DNA of 64,000 bases, taken from contig OW818679.1 of the NCBI GenBank assembly GCA_942493145.1, forward strand, positions 558,001 to 622,000, in the 5' to 3' direction. This DNA comes from ENR-C20 sp942493145 (GTDB lineage Bacteria; Bacillota; Clostridia; Acetivibrionales; DTU013). Below, piece by piece: positions 17,076 through 25,631 of the stretch. Under the pieces are notes generated by a model. That model made no database searches, was not told the origin of the DNA, and worked only from the letters and a program-made list of their open reading frames with translations. Both the position numbers and the translations under genes were made by a program. Each line of letters begins with the position of its first letter. The first letter of the stretch is position 1.

Positions 17076-18005
17076 GTGAAACGTTTTAAGAAAATTGTTA
17101 TTAAGACTCTGTCCTATCCTAATATTAGTATCAAAAAGATTTATAAGATATATCGCAAGGTGCTGAATCTTGTGAATTCATATTCCAGGCCCAGATACAA
17201 TTTGTTGGATCGCAGGATCATGGCAGGAGATAGAGAGATTCCTGTGCGTATTTTTCAACCCAAAAAAAATGGAGCTTCCAAAGTACTGGTTTTTTTCCAT
17301 GGAGGAGGGTGGGTTACCGGCAATATCGATTCCTACACTAAAGTTTGTGCTAACATGGCAAATCAAACCAGACATACGGTTATTTCCGTAGATTATCAGT
17401 TGGCACCGGAGCATCCTTTCCCGGCAGGAGTTGAGGATTGCTATCTGGTAACCAGGGAAGTTTTTTTAAATCTTGATGTTCTGCATTGTAAAGCAGAGGA
17501 TATTACATTAATCGGTGATAGCGCAGGTGGTAACCTGGCAGCAGCAGTTTCCCTTATGGCAAGGGATCGTGGTGAATGTTTACCTGGCAAACAGATTTTA
17601 ATATATCCATCCACCTACAATGATCATAGTGAAAACTCACCTTTCCCCTCGGTAAGGGAGAATGGGACTGAATATCTGCTTAAGTCCGAACGAATACAGG
17701 ATTATATGGATATGTATGTTCAAAATCAAGAGGACAGAAACAATCCTTATTTTGCTCCGTTACTGGCCATGGATTTGTCGAGACAGCCCGCGACATTGAT
17801 AATAACAGCAGAGTATGACCCGCTCAGAGATGAAGGGGAGGAATATGGAAGGCGTTTGAAGGAATCTGGCAATCATGTTGAGACATACCGTATGAAAGAT
17901 GCACTTCATGGTTTTTTTTCGTTGCCATGGACTTCGGAACATGTCATAAAGTGTTATGAGATTATTAACGGATTTTTAAGTGATCAAAAGGGGAGGACAA
18001 ATTGA
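17076..18005 (+). CDS. Alpha/beta hydrolase, HSL/Aes esterase family
   Basis: This 309-residue protein has the oxyanion motif HGGGW, the nucleophile elbow GDSAGGN, the acid in AEYDPLRDEG and the catalytic His in ALHGFF: a complete hormone-sensitive-lipase-type triad. It would hydrolyse carboxylic esters. I prefer GTG 17076, with AGTAGG 7 bases upstream and a basic N-terminus following; an in-frame TTG at 16986 would give 339 residues. Its stop overlaps the TTG start of the acyltransferase gene, so the two are translationally coupled. An esterase coupled to an acyl-transfer enzyme suggests making and recycling an ester, which is inference. Confidence 0.85.
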   Translation: MKRFKKIVIKTLSYPNISIKKIYKIYRKVLNLVNSYSRPRYNLLDRRIMAGDREIPVRIFQPKKNGASKVLVFFHGGGWVTGNIDSYTKVCANMANQTRHTVISVDYQLAPEHPFPAGVEDCYLVTREVFLNLDVLHCKAEDITLIGDSAGGNLAAAVSLMARDRGECLPGKQILIYPSTYNDHSENSPFPSVRENGTEYLLKSERIQDYMDMYVQNQEDRNNPYFAPLLAMDLSRQPATLIITAEYDPLRDEGEEYGRRLKESGNHVETYRMKDALHGFFSLPWTSEHVIKCYEIINGFLSDQKGRTN

Positions 18006-19282
18006 AACAGCGGAAAAGAGTCGAATGGAGCAGACTGGACAATGCCTCCAAGATTTTTCCTGCAACATGTAGCAATAAAGACACAAAAGTATTTCGTCTT
18101 GTCTGTGAACTGAATGAAGCTGTAGAAGCTGATATTTTGCAGCAGGCACTAAATGTGACAATTGAAAACTTTACCCTTTACAAGTCTGTCTTAAGGCGAG
18201 GGGTATTTTGGTATTATTTGGAGAGCAGTGATATCAAGCCTGTGGTTGAAATTGAGGCGAACCCGGTTTGCGCTCCTATTTATATAAGAGAGAGAACGAA
18301 TTTATTGTTTCGGGTATTTTATTATAACAGTAGAATCAATCTTGAAGTATTTCATGCTCTTTCTGATGGGACAGGAGCACTTCGGTTTATGCAGATGCTG
18401 GTATATCATTATTTGCTTATCAGTCATAAGGATGCATTTCCCGACAAAAAGCCCAAAACAGATTATAGTGCATCGATAAGTCAACAAACAGACGACAGCT
18501 TTGGGAGGCACTACGCGGGCAAGGATGCTGCCAATCCAATGGCTGGGAATAATAAAAGTAAAACAAGAGCCGGAGCATATCATATCAGGGGAACCAGGCT
18601 GGATGAAAACAGAATAAAGTTGATAGAAGGCAGTATGTCAGTGAAAGCCATTTTAGAGGAGGCTCATAAATATAACACAACTTTAACAATATATATTACA
18701 GCATTATTTATTTACTCCATTTATAAAGAAATGCCGGAGCGTAAGAAAAATCGTCCTGTTGTTCTATCAGTCCCCATTAATTTACGGCAATTTTATGAGT
18801 CGGAAACAACAAGAAACTTTTTCAGCACTATGACTGTAGCATATAATTTTGGCAAAGGCAGCACTGAATTTAAGGATATAATAAAAGCAGTGAGTGAAAG
18901 CTTCCGGGAAGAACTGACAGAAGAACGGTTGAATAAACAGTTGAATCGTTTTATGTCTCTGGAAAAGAACATCTTAAGCAGAGTACTTCCACTACCTTTT
19001 AAAGATTATATTCTTCGCATAGCCAATAAAATAAATGACAGGGGTGTGACTGCTGCCATATCTAATATAGGACGAATCTCCATGCCTTTGGAATTTGATG
19101 CCTATATTCGGCAGTTCGGCGTTCTGACTAGCGCCAGAAGGCCTCAGATTACGTTGTGTTCTTATGGAGACAGGCTGGTTGTTAGCTTTACTTCACCATA
19201 CAGGGAAACCGAGATTCAAAGAATATTTTTTGAATCTCTTTCGAAAAAGGGAATTGAAATTGAAGTTGCGTCAAACCTTTAG
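18002..19282 (+). CDS. Condensation/alcohol acetyltransferase-like acyltransferase
   Basis: This 426-residue protein resembles the AATase/PapA-type branch of the chloramphenicol-acetyltransferase-like fold. The catalytic HxxxDG motif is HALSDG (about 119-124) and a C-terminal ITLCSYGDRLVVSFTSPY-type segment lies near the acceptor channel. Such enzymes transfer an acyl group from a CoA or carrier thioester to an alcohol or amine. TTG start at 18002 lies inside the esterase stop region, with GGGGAGG 6 bases upstream. A DUF6320 membrane protein follows within 20 bases. I have seen this acyltransferase/DUF6320 pairing described in Clostridia, but its product is not established. Confidence 0.75.
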   Translation: MKQRKRVEWSRLDNASKIFPATCSNKDTKVFRLVCELNEAVEADILQQALNVTIENFTLYKSVLRRGVFWYYLESSDIKPVVEIEANPVCAPIYIRERTNLLFRVFYYNSRINLEVFHALSDGTGALRFMQMLVYHYLLISHKDAFPDKKPKTDYSASISQQTDDSFGRHYAGKDAANPMAGNNKSKTRAGAYHIRGTRLDENRIKLIEGSMSVKAILEEAHKYNTTLTIYITALFIYSIYKEMPERKKNRPVVLSVPINLRQFYESETTRNFFSTMTVAYNFGKGSTEFKDIIKAVSESFREELTEERLNKQLNRFMSLEKNILSRVLPLPFKDYILRIANKINDRGVTAAISNIGRISMPLEFDAYIRQFGVLTSARRPQITLCSYGDRLVVSFTSPYRETEIQRIFFESLSKKGIEIEVASNL

Positions 19283-19299
19283 AAAGAAGGTAGAGAGTT

Positions 19300-19968
19300 A
19301 TAAAGTATTGTAATCATTGCCAAATGAGCATAAAAGGAAACAGGAACAAATGTCCCTTATGTGGAAATATTCTGCCAGGTGACGATGATGCTGATGTTCA
19401 GGTAGAAATATATCCAGAGATACCGCCTGCCTATGAGCGTCACTTAGCTATGAGGATCATGGTTTTTATATCCATCGTGACCATAGTAGCAAGTTTCGTC
19501 GTATATAAAATCCTTCCTTCAGAAGTCAACTGGCCCATGTTTGTTGTGCTTGGACTTATTAGTATGTGGCTGAGTTTAATTGTGGTAAAACGGAAAAGAC
19601 ACAATATCACCAAAAATATTATGTGGCAGGTAATTCTTGTATCGTTGCTTTCAGTTATCTGGGACTGGAGAACAGGTTCCAGGGGATGGTCGTTGGATTA
19701 TGTGATTCCAATATTATGCGTTGCTGCAATGTTTGTCATGTATGTAACGGCAAAGGTAATGAAGCTTAGGATTAGAGATTATATCGCATATTTTTTGCTG
19801 GATGGATTATTTGGAATAATTCCGATTATGTTTATCATATTTGACCTGGTAAATGTGTGGTATCCTTCTGCGGTATGTGTAGGCATGAGTATTATATTTT
19901 TATCTGCCATACTCATTTTCCAGGGAGAGAATATAAAAAATGAATTAGATAAGAGAATGCATATTTAG
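19300..19968 (+). CDS. DUF6320 membrane protein with N-terminal zinc ribbon; apparent non-AUG start
   Basis: The zinc ribbon reads KYCNHCQMSIKGNRNKCPLCGN, here given in two parts: CNHC at 19309-19320 and CPLCG about 15 residues later. The first CxxC lies upstream of the only standard start codon (ATG 19324). In frame, a TAG at 19291-19293 closes the region, leaving AGA GTT ATA AAG TAT TGT. The most likely start is therefore ATA at 19300 with AGAAGG 11 bases upstream, giving MKYCNHC and 222 residues. Starting at ATG 19324 gives 214 residues and destroys the ribbon. About five membrane segments follow. It is the last gene of the esterase-acyltransferase operon and its function is unknown. Confidence 0.72.
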   Translation: MKYCNHCQMSIKGNRNKCPLCGNILPGDDDADVQVEIYPEIPPAYERHLAMRIMVFISIVTIVASFVVYKILPSEVNWPMFVVLGLISMWLSLIVVKRKRHNITKNIMWQVILVSLLSVIWDWRTGSRGWSLDYVIPILCVAAMFVMYVTAKVMKLRIRDYIAYFLLDGLFGIIPIMFIIFDLVNVWYPSAVCVGMSIIFLSAILIFQGENIKNELDKRMHI

Positions 19969-20032
19969 TTTTATTTTACATCATACTTCACCAGGAACTT
20001 TTAAAGTAGCTGGCGATAATTTTAAAAGAATG

Positions 20033-20045
20033 GCGTTTTTCACTG
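20033..20045 (+). terminator. Left arm of a Rho-independent terminator split by the insertion sequence
   Basis: GCGTTTTTCACTG here is the complement (with two non-Watson-Crick positions) of CAGTGGAAAAGGC at 21729-21741, which is followed by seven T. If the element and one copy of its 8-bp target duplication are removed, the two arms join around a loop of about ten bases. This forms the terminator of the DUF6320 gene. Confidence 0.75.
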
Positions 20046-20052
20046 AAATAAC
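20045..20052. repeat. 8-bp target site duplication (left copy; right copy 21718-21725)
   Basis: GAAATAAC occurs immediately outside both ends of the insertion sequence. An 8-bp duplication is the family norm. The duplicated bases are in the loop of the interrupted terminator. Confidence 0.93.
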
Positions 20053-21717
20053 GGCTCTACGTCAATAGTTGGGGTGGGGCACAAGTAAAATAAAATATTG
20101 ATATATTTTCCCGGCGGATGACCAAAATGATATTGGTTATCTGCCGGTTTTGGTTTGTAAAGGCGTTATGCAGGTGGGTCAAGCAGGTACCAGCATCAGG
20201 CTCCGTCACAGACAGGCTGTAGGAAGAAAAGGCTCGCTGCAATGCGGGCGCCAGTGAAACGGCGTCCATGCCTATGCACCGGCGGCTGTGCCATCGTGGC
20301 ACACCTTTATGTTCCTTGAGCCGCATTCCAGCTTCTCCATACTTCACAGCCTGTAACCGTTCCTCCGCATTCTGCTATATATTGCTTAACCCACCTGCTT
20401 TTTATCAAGACATAACATGCAGTATGCGATTCCGGAATCTCTTGAAATTCCTTACACCAAAAGCATTTCGCTTAATTACCTTGATCTTGTTGTTCACCCC
20501 TTCAGTGTAACCATTGGAGAAAGGGTGTTCAAATGAGTTGAGGATTTCATCGCTCCAGTTCATAAAAGTTCTTGTACATGCTTGAAATTCAGGCAAATTG
20601 TAACCAGTGGCCATCATGTTCCAAACTCCTAATTGCTTCTTTGCATCATCTCGGCGTTTACACTCCATAAGCTTATGGAATTCATTCTTCATACGGTAGG
20701 CCTGCCTTAATCGGTCAGAGACATTAAGCATGGCTTCAACCTGGGCAACTTCGTCTTCAGTGAGATTTTCTGGCTTTTTCAAAAGCAGCTTCCTACTGCG
20801 TTTGAAATACTTCCTTCGGGCATCATGGAACCTCGACTGTTCATCTTTCCTGACATTTTCAAAAGCCCAGATGACCTGCCGTACGACATGATACCTGTCC
20901 GCAATTATCTTTGCATGTGGGAACAGGCTTTTTGCAAGGCTCCGATAAGGTCCGCTCATATCGATGACGACATACTGGACCTTTTTCCGATCCTTGTACT
21001 TAAGAAAATATCCGCTCAAGTCCTCTGTTCTTCTGTTGGGAAGGATATCCAACACCTTCTTGTGTTCAGGATCTGTAACAATACATTGGAACTTTTCTCC
21101 ACCGGCATTTCCCCGGAATTCATCCAGTGAAAGTACCCTTGGCAAATCCTTGTTTGAATATCCTACATGATCAAAGATTCTAGCTGCTGTAGGTTGAGAT
21201 ATGTTAGAAACGGCTGCAACACTTTTCATTGAACGAACCTCTTTCAATGAGCTGATTACATGGGCTGCAAGGCGACTTGTCATTCGATGATACCTTGGAA
21301 GGAACGATACTTCTTCAAAAAAACGTTTCCCGCATAAGGGGCAAACATGACGCCGCTTTGTAAGATATATGACTGTGGTATCACCAAATGCCGATATGTC
21401 CTTTATCGGCTGCGTCCTATAGTCGTGAACCTTGCTTGTCCTTTCTCCACACCTGGGACATTTGTGAATTCGCTGATACATACCCACATGAATACACAAC
21501 TTATTGTCATTCCTTACAACGGATTTTAGAAAAACATCTTTCAAACCTAACAATTCTTCCGTATAATTAGTGTAGAGCATAGATTGAATTTCCTTTCAAA
21601 TGGTGTGTCGCAACTTCATTTTACTTGATAATTCAACTCTATGCTCTTTCTTTATGCAAAAAAATGCTGGAGCAGTTAAATTATTAATCTAACCACCCCA
21701 ACATTTATTATAGAACC
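20053..21717 (-). mobile_element. Intact ISL3-family insertion sequence (1665 bp)
   Basis: Terminal inverted repeats of about 25 bp both read inward GGyTCTA...GTTGGGGTGG (left 20053-20077, right complement of 21693-21717; about 18 of 25 positions identical). An 8-bp direct repeat GAAATAAC flanks the element at 20045-20052 and 21718-21725. The one transposase gene runs leftwards. The roughly 350 bases between the transposase stop and the left end carry no convincing gene. Perfect target duplication and an uninterrupted transposase indicate a recent, probably active copy. Confidence 0.95.
20405..21580 (-). CDS. tnp: ISL3-family transposase
   Basis: This 391-residue protein has an N-terminal zinc-finger region (CPRCGERTSKVHDYR; CPLCGKRF), a helix-turn-helix (AAVSNISQPTAARIFDHV) and a DDE catalytic core. 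Candidate acidic residues are in LSLDEFRG, YVVIDMSGPY and SNGYTEGVNNKIK. These are standard for DDE_Tnp_ISL3. The length is close to full size and no frameshift is seen. It is the only gene of the element. Confidence 0.95.
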   Translation of the reverse strand: MLYTNYTEELLGLKDVFLKSVVRNDNKLCIHVGMYQRIHKCPRCGERTSKVHDYRTQPIKDISAFGDTTVIYLTKRRHVCPLCGKRFFEEVSFLPRYHRMTSRLAAHVISSLKEVRSMKSVAAVSNISQPTAARIFDHVGYSNKDLPRVLSLDEFRGNAGGEKFQCIVTDPEHKKVLDILPNRRTEDLSGYFLKYKDRKKVQYVVIDMSGPYRSLAKSLFPHAKIIADRYHVVRQVIWAFENVRKDEQSRFHDARRKYFKRSRKLLLKKPENLTEDEVAQVEAMLNVSDRLRQAYRMKNEFHKLMECKRRDDAKKQLGVWNMMATGYNLPEFQACTRTFMNWSDEILNSFEHPFSNGYTEGVNNKIKVIKRNAFGVRNFKRFRNRILHVMS

Positions 21718-21852
21718 GAAATAACAATCAGTGGAAAAGGCTTTTTTTATCATTTTTTTTAGTATTTTATTTAAATTTTACGTTTGTTTAACACTGAACC
21801 AGTATCATTGAATCAGAATATTGTGTCTTTTGATTTTAAGGAGGAAATTGGA

Positions 21853-23148
21853 ATGAAAACAAAAAGAAGCGGAAAGCTTATTGCAATCGTTACTGCTGTC
21901 ATCATGCTGTCGGCCATATTTCCACAACCTGCGCTTGCAACGGCCAGCCATGTGTTGGTTATAAAGCAGGACAGTAAGTATATGACGGTAGATGGCGTAA
22001 AGAAGGAGATAGATCCCGGGTTGGACACAAAGCCACTATTCAGGGAGGGCAGGATACTTGTGCCAATAAGGGTAATTATTGAAGAGATGGGCGGAAGCAT
22101 TGCATGGGTACAGACGGATAAAAGGATAGATATAACCTTGGGCAGTATAATGGTTAAACTGTGGCTGGATAAGAAGGAAGCACTTGTCAATGGTAACAAG
22201 GTGACGCTGGAGGTTGCTCCGCAGCTTGTGACCGGAAGGACAATGGTACCACTTAGGTTTGCAATTGAAAACCTTAATGCAGATATATCCTGGAACGGCA
22301 ATACCAGGGAAGCGACCATTGCTTATGACAAACCTGGTGAAACAAGCGCAGGACAGAATGTCGGCATTAATTCCGATGATGATGTTACCTCACTTATAAT
22401 AAGTGCTTTCGAGTATACGGCGGATGACTATGCAATAAAGGAATCCAGTGGAGTTGCATATATATTCCTTCCTTTGTCTAAATTCAAGTACGGCTTCAGA
22501 TATCCATACCTGTATGGAGGTGGTTATCCGGATATCACCAGTACGGATGACGATATAAATTTCACATGGAAAAAGAACTATGAGGAAAATTTCCTGCAGG
22601 TGGACATGGAGGTCGGCAGCAGTATGGCTTCGATAGACGGACAGCAGGCAGACATTGGTATGGGGCCTTATGTCCAGGGCAGCGAAATCATGGTGCCAAT
22701 TAATATTTTTGTAGAGTTGTTCGAGTACAAAACCGAGGTGTTTGAAGGGGCGTCATATCTGGAGGTCGCGGAGGATTTTCCTGCGGACACACTTTTAGGA
22801 ACCTGGTCAAGTATCGATTCTGACATATATCTCAGGTACAGGGATTATACAACAGGTCTTGTCACCATCCCCAGCTACGCCTCTTCTTATACATTTAACA
22901 GTGATGGTTCCTTCCATTATGGGATAGCAAGTTCAGGTTCGTTTAATGATATGATAATTTTGTGGAATGGCAAATACAAGGTAATCGGTTATGCTGTTGT
23001 ACTTTACGATATCAATGAGACCATATATAAGGGCACAACCGAGACAAAAAACATAATAACCGAGCCGGGTTGTATTTTTATAGAAGACTATAATGCCGAC
23101 TCGGATGGCATCAACATAGATGCTATCTGGCATCATAAAACACAGTAA
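21853..23148 (+). CDS. Secreted protein with copper-amine-oxidase N-terminal-like stalk domain
   Basis: This 431-residue protein is counted from ATG 21853, preceded by TAAGGAGGAAATTGGA; an in-frame start at 21784 lacks a ribosome site. It has a signal peptide (basic KRSGK, then a hydrophobic stretch ending near ALATA). A Cu_amine_oxidN1 (stalk) domain covers about residues 30-160: VDGVKKEIDPG, GRILVPIRVIIEEMGGSIAW, GRTMVPLRFAIENLNADISW. Despite its name this domain is a wall/surface-associated module and implies no oxidase. A second partial stalk-like half (GSEIMVPINIFVELF) and an uncharacterised C-terminal beta-rich region follow. It probably forms a unit with the SLH protein 23 bases downstream. 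Confidence 0.85.
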   Translation: MKTKRSGKLIAIVTAVIMLSAIFPQPALATASHVLVIKQDSKYMTVDGVKKEIDPGLDTKPLFREGRILVPIRVIIEEMGGSIAWVQTDKRIDITLGSIMVKLWLDKKEALVNGNKVTLEVAPQLVTGRTMVPLRFAIENLNADISWNGNTREATIAYDKPGETSAGQNVGINSDDDVTSLIISAFEYTADDYAIKESSGVAYIFLPLSKFKYGFRYPYLYGGGYPDITSTDDDINFTWKKNYEENFLQVDMEVGSSMASIDGQQADIGMGPYVQGSEIMVPINIFVELFEYKTEVFEGASYLEVAEDFPADTLLGTWSSIDSDIYLRYRDYTTGLVTIPSYASSYTFNSDGSFHYGIASSGSFNDMIILWNGKYKVIGYAVVLYDINETIYKGTTETKNIITEPGCIFIEDYNADSDGINIDAIWHHKTQ

Positions 23149-23171
23149 GTAAAAGAAAGGGGATAATCTTT

Positions 23172-24473
23172 ATGAAAAGATATCTTGTGACATTTGCCTT
23201 AATTGCTGTATTAATGTTGACTCTTGTTCCATCAGCAGTATCGGGTGAATCTGTCTCGTACAAGGGAGCTTCTCAATGGGCGATACCTGAGTTGGACAAA
23301 GCAGCCGGGTATGGGTTGATTACCGAAAGTATAAAGGATAACATGGCAGGTAATATCACCAGGGAGGAATTCGCCGGGATTGCTTTAAAACTATACGAAG
23401 TATATACCGGTAACAGCGCGCAGGCTGGAAGTGCCAGCTTCACTGACACATCAAATCCTGAGATACTGAAGGCTGCAAACCTTGGTCTTGTCAACGGTGT
23501 GGGCGAAGGGAAATTCGAGCCCCAAACCCTGGTTACGAGGGAACAGATGGGTGCTATCCTGCTGAGGACTCTGAAGGTTATAAACCCGACAGCAGATTTC
23601 ACAACAAACGGGGCTACAAAATTTGCCGATGATGCTTCTGTTTCCAGTTGGGCGAAGGACGGGGTATACTATTGTGCGAAGTACGAGATTATCAAAGGAA
23701 CCGGTAAAAATATGTTCAGCCCTAAGGGTAACAGCACGAGAGAGGCTGCAGTTATTGTCTGTACAAGATCCTATGAGTTTTATAAAGCGTCAGGCAGTAG
23801 CCAGGAACCCGAGACTGCCCAAGAGACAAATATTAGATTTTCAAATGATGTTTTGACACAAAGCATCTTAAACCTCGACAGCTACAGCAGGAGGATCAGA
23901 CATGTAACAGATCCGGATGGGTCACCTTGGGAAGCTATTAAAGAATTTGCATATGTCAAAAATCCTGTTGCCAGGCATATCAAGTTGGATTTTCCTACAG
24001 CAGGCAGTTATTCCGAGGATATAATCATTGTCGATAAATTATGGGACAGGATGAGTCCGACTGAGGAATGGGCAGCATATGACAGCGGGAACTTCTTTTT
24101 GTCGGAACCGGTAATGCTAAAATATGATCTGAGCATCCCGTATTATACAGTTGATTATGGTAAGCTGACATATGTAAAGGTCGGAACTGAAAATGTAAAT
24201 GGTGTGAATTGCATCAAGTATACAGTTTCAGGATCATACAAGGATATTTATACTGATGATTATGATTATACTTATAACATTTCACTTTCTGCATCCGGAA
24301 GCATATGGATTGCGGATGACCCGATCATCAAACAGGCTATAATAAGACAGCGTATTACCTTCGATGCTGACATAACCAGTGTAACGGATATTCGTGTCCA
24401 CAATATTTACAAAGATGTCATTGAAGACGATATAACAAATATTAATTCAACGGTAATACTACCTCCATCTTAG
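23172..24473 (+). CDS. S-layer-homology (SLH) protein with unknown C-terminal domain
   Basis: This 433-residue protein has a signal peptide ending near PSAVSG. Three SLH repeats (about 28-205) follow, each ending in a TREE/TREQ/TREA-type motif: NITREEF, LVTREQM and NSTREAA. SLH domains bind pyruvylated secondary wall polymers, so the protein is likely surface-anchored. The C-terminal 220 residues resemble LppX/LolA-like open beta sheets that bind lipids or serve as sensor domains (NVNGVNCIKYTVSGSYKDIYTDDY), but I would not assign a function. AGAAAGGGG precedes the ATG. It follows the stalk-domain gene by 23 bases. Confidence 0.87.
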   Translation: MKRYLVTFALIAVLMLTLVPSAVSGESVSYKGASQWAIPELDKAAGYGLITESIKDNMAGNITREEFAGIALKLYEVYTGNSAQAGSASFTDTSNPEILKAANLGLVNGVGEGKFEPQTLVTREQMGAILLRTLKVINPTADFTTNGATKFADDASVSSWAKDGVYYCAKYEIIKGTGKNMFSPKGNSTREAAVIVCTRSYEFYKASGSSQEPETAQETNIRFSNDVLTQSILNLDSYSRRIRHVTDPDGSPWEAIKEFAYVKNPVARHIKLDFPTAGSYSEDIIIVDKLWDRMSPTEEWAAYDSGNFFLSEPVMLKYDLSIPYYTVDYGKLTYVKVGTENVNGVNCIKYTVSGSYKDIYTDDYDYTYNISLSASGSIWIADDPIIKQAIIRQRITFDADITSVTDIRVHNIYKDVIEDDITNINSTVILPPS

Positions 24474-24490
24474 TAACACCGGGGTCCCAT

Positions 24491-25375
24491 TCATGAAGAT
24501 TGTGCAAGCGCAGGGTTGTCTTGTACCGCTGCCTGTCTGTCCCGCAGAATGCATTGCACGGTCACAGCAGTGATGACAATGATGCCGCCAATGATGGAGA
24601 ATAAACCGGGGCGCTCTCCAGCAAAAATCAAAACCCATACTGGATTAAGTAACGGCTCGACTGCGGCAATCAGGCTACAAGCCAAAGGTGGGCAGTTGGC
24701 TGATGCCAGTCCCAACAATATGTAAGGGATACCGAGTTGGACGATGCCCAGTATGATAATGGATGAAACGGATGCCACTGAAATAGTACCTGTTGTGAAG
24801 AAACAAAAGGGGATGCCAATGAGGGCGGTCAGCAAATGACCGAACAGAATACCGCTCATCTTTTCATCTTCGTTTGTTTTGCCCACAGAGATGTACATGC
24901 CGGCCATAAAAATGCCGGCAAAAATGCCCATTACGTTGCCCAATATTTGTCCTTGACCCAAACTCCCGATAAAGAAAATTGAGATGCCGCCCACTGTGAA
25001 CAATACTGTTATGATATCCGAAAGTTTAAATTTCTGTCTTAAAAACAAGGCGGAAAAAATCATTATAACCACCGGAGATATAAACTGCAGCACAATGGCA
25101 TTTGCTGATGTAGTCAGCTTATTGGCACTGACGAAACATAAAAAGGTGGCAGACATGAAAAGCATGCTTATCAGCACATTCCTGGAGATGATGACCCTAT
25201 GCCTGGTTGCAAACATATATACGATGACAGCAACTGCTGCAAACATACTGCGAAAACCTGCAATCACAAAGGGACTCCAGTCGATCTGTTTAATAAAAAT
25301 GCCGGCGATACTCCAAAGAGATGCACACAGGAACATTTGAAAAATAGCAATTCTTTGTTTATTTTTTGAAGGCAT
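24491..25375 (-). CDS. DMT superfamily permease (EamA domain)
   Basis: This 294-residue protein has ten predicted membrane helices in two EamA halves (SLWSIAGIFIKQIDWSPF at the start of half 1; AGIFMAGMYISVGKTN at half 2). It probably exports or imports a small metabolite; the family covers amino acids and drugs. The start is the ATG whose complement ends at 25375, behind CAGGAGAAAG; a longer reading to 25411 has no ribosome site. It stands alone, convergent with the SLH gene. Confidence 0.87.
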   Translation of the reverse strand: MPSKNKQRIAIFQMFLCASLWSIAGIFIKQIDWSPFVIAGFRSMFAAVAVIVYMFATRHRVIISRNVLISMLFMSATFLCFVSANKLTTSANAIVLQFISPVVIMIFSALFLRQKFKLSDIITVLFTVGGISIFFIGSLGQGQILGNVMGIFAGIFMAGMYISVGKTNEDEKMSGILFGHLLTALIGIPFCFFTTGTISVASVSSIIILGIVQLGIPYILLGLASANCPPLACSLIAAVEPLLNPVWVLIFAGERPGLFSIIGGIIVITAVTVQCILRDRQAAVQDNPALAQSS

Positions 25376-25540
25376 GACTTTCTCCTGTGAAAGATATTTA
25401 TTGAAAAACAACGGCTTATTATATCACAAGGTAATGGATAACACCATATCATGCCTCAGGCATTACCCGGAAGAAGGAAGTGCAATGGGTTCAATCAGCT
25501 ATAAGCTTGAAATAATACATACACCCAAATAAACGAAGTA

Positions 25541-25600
25541 TACAGATTGCAGAAACCCAACCTGTAGCTCACAAAGTGACTTCAGTCTGGGTTTCTGTAT
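25541..25600 (-). terminator. Possible terminator downstream of the OFA-type MFS gene
   Basis: CAGAAACCCA (25550-25559) and TGGGTTTCTG (25588-25597) form an inverted repeat. The loop contains a further partial hairpin (TCAC...GTGA). It lies 30-90 bases beyond the MFS stop. There is no clear T-tract on the leftward strand, so confidence is limited. Confidence 0.4.
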
Positions 25601-25631
25601 TTGTTCTGATCCGGTATCCTGACAGAGGTCA

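Noticed and set aside
20057..20347. 96-codon minus-strand frame between the transposase stop and the IS left end
   Set aside because: No ribosome site, no recognisable motif, and it includes the terminal inverted repeat region.
21853..23148. Copper amine oxidase
   Set aside because: Only the N-terminal stalk domain is present; no catalytic oxidase domain or topaquinone motif is seen.
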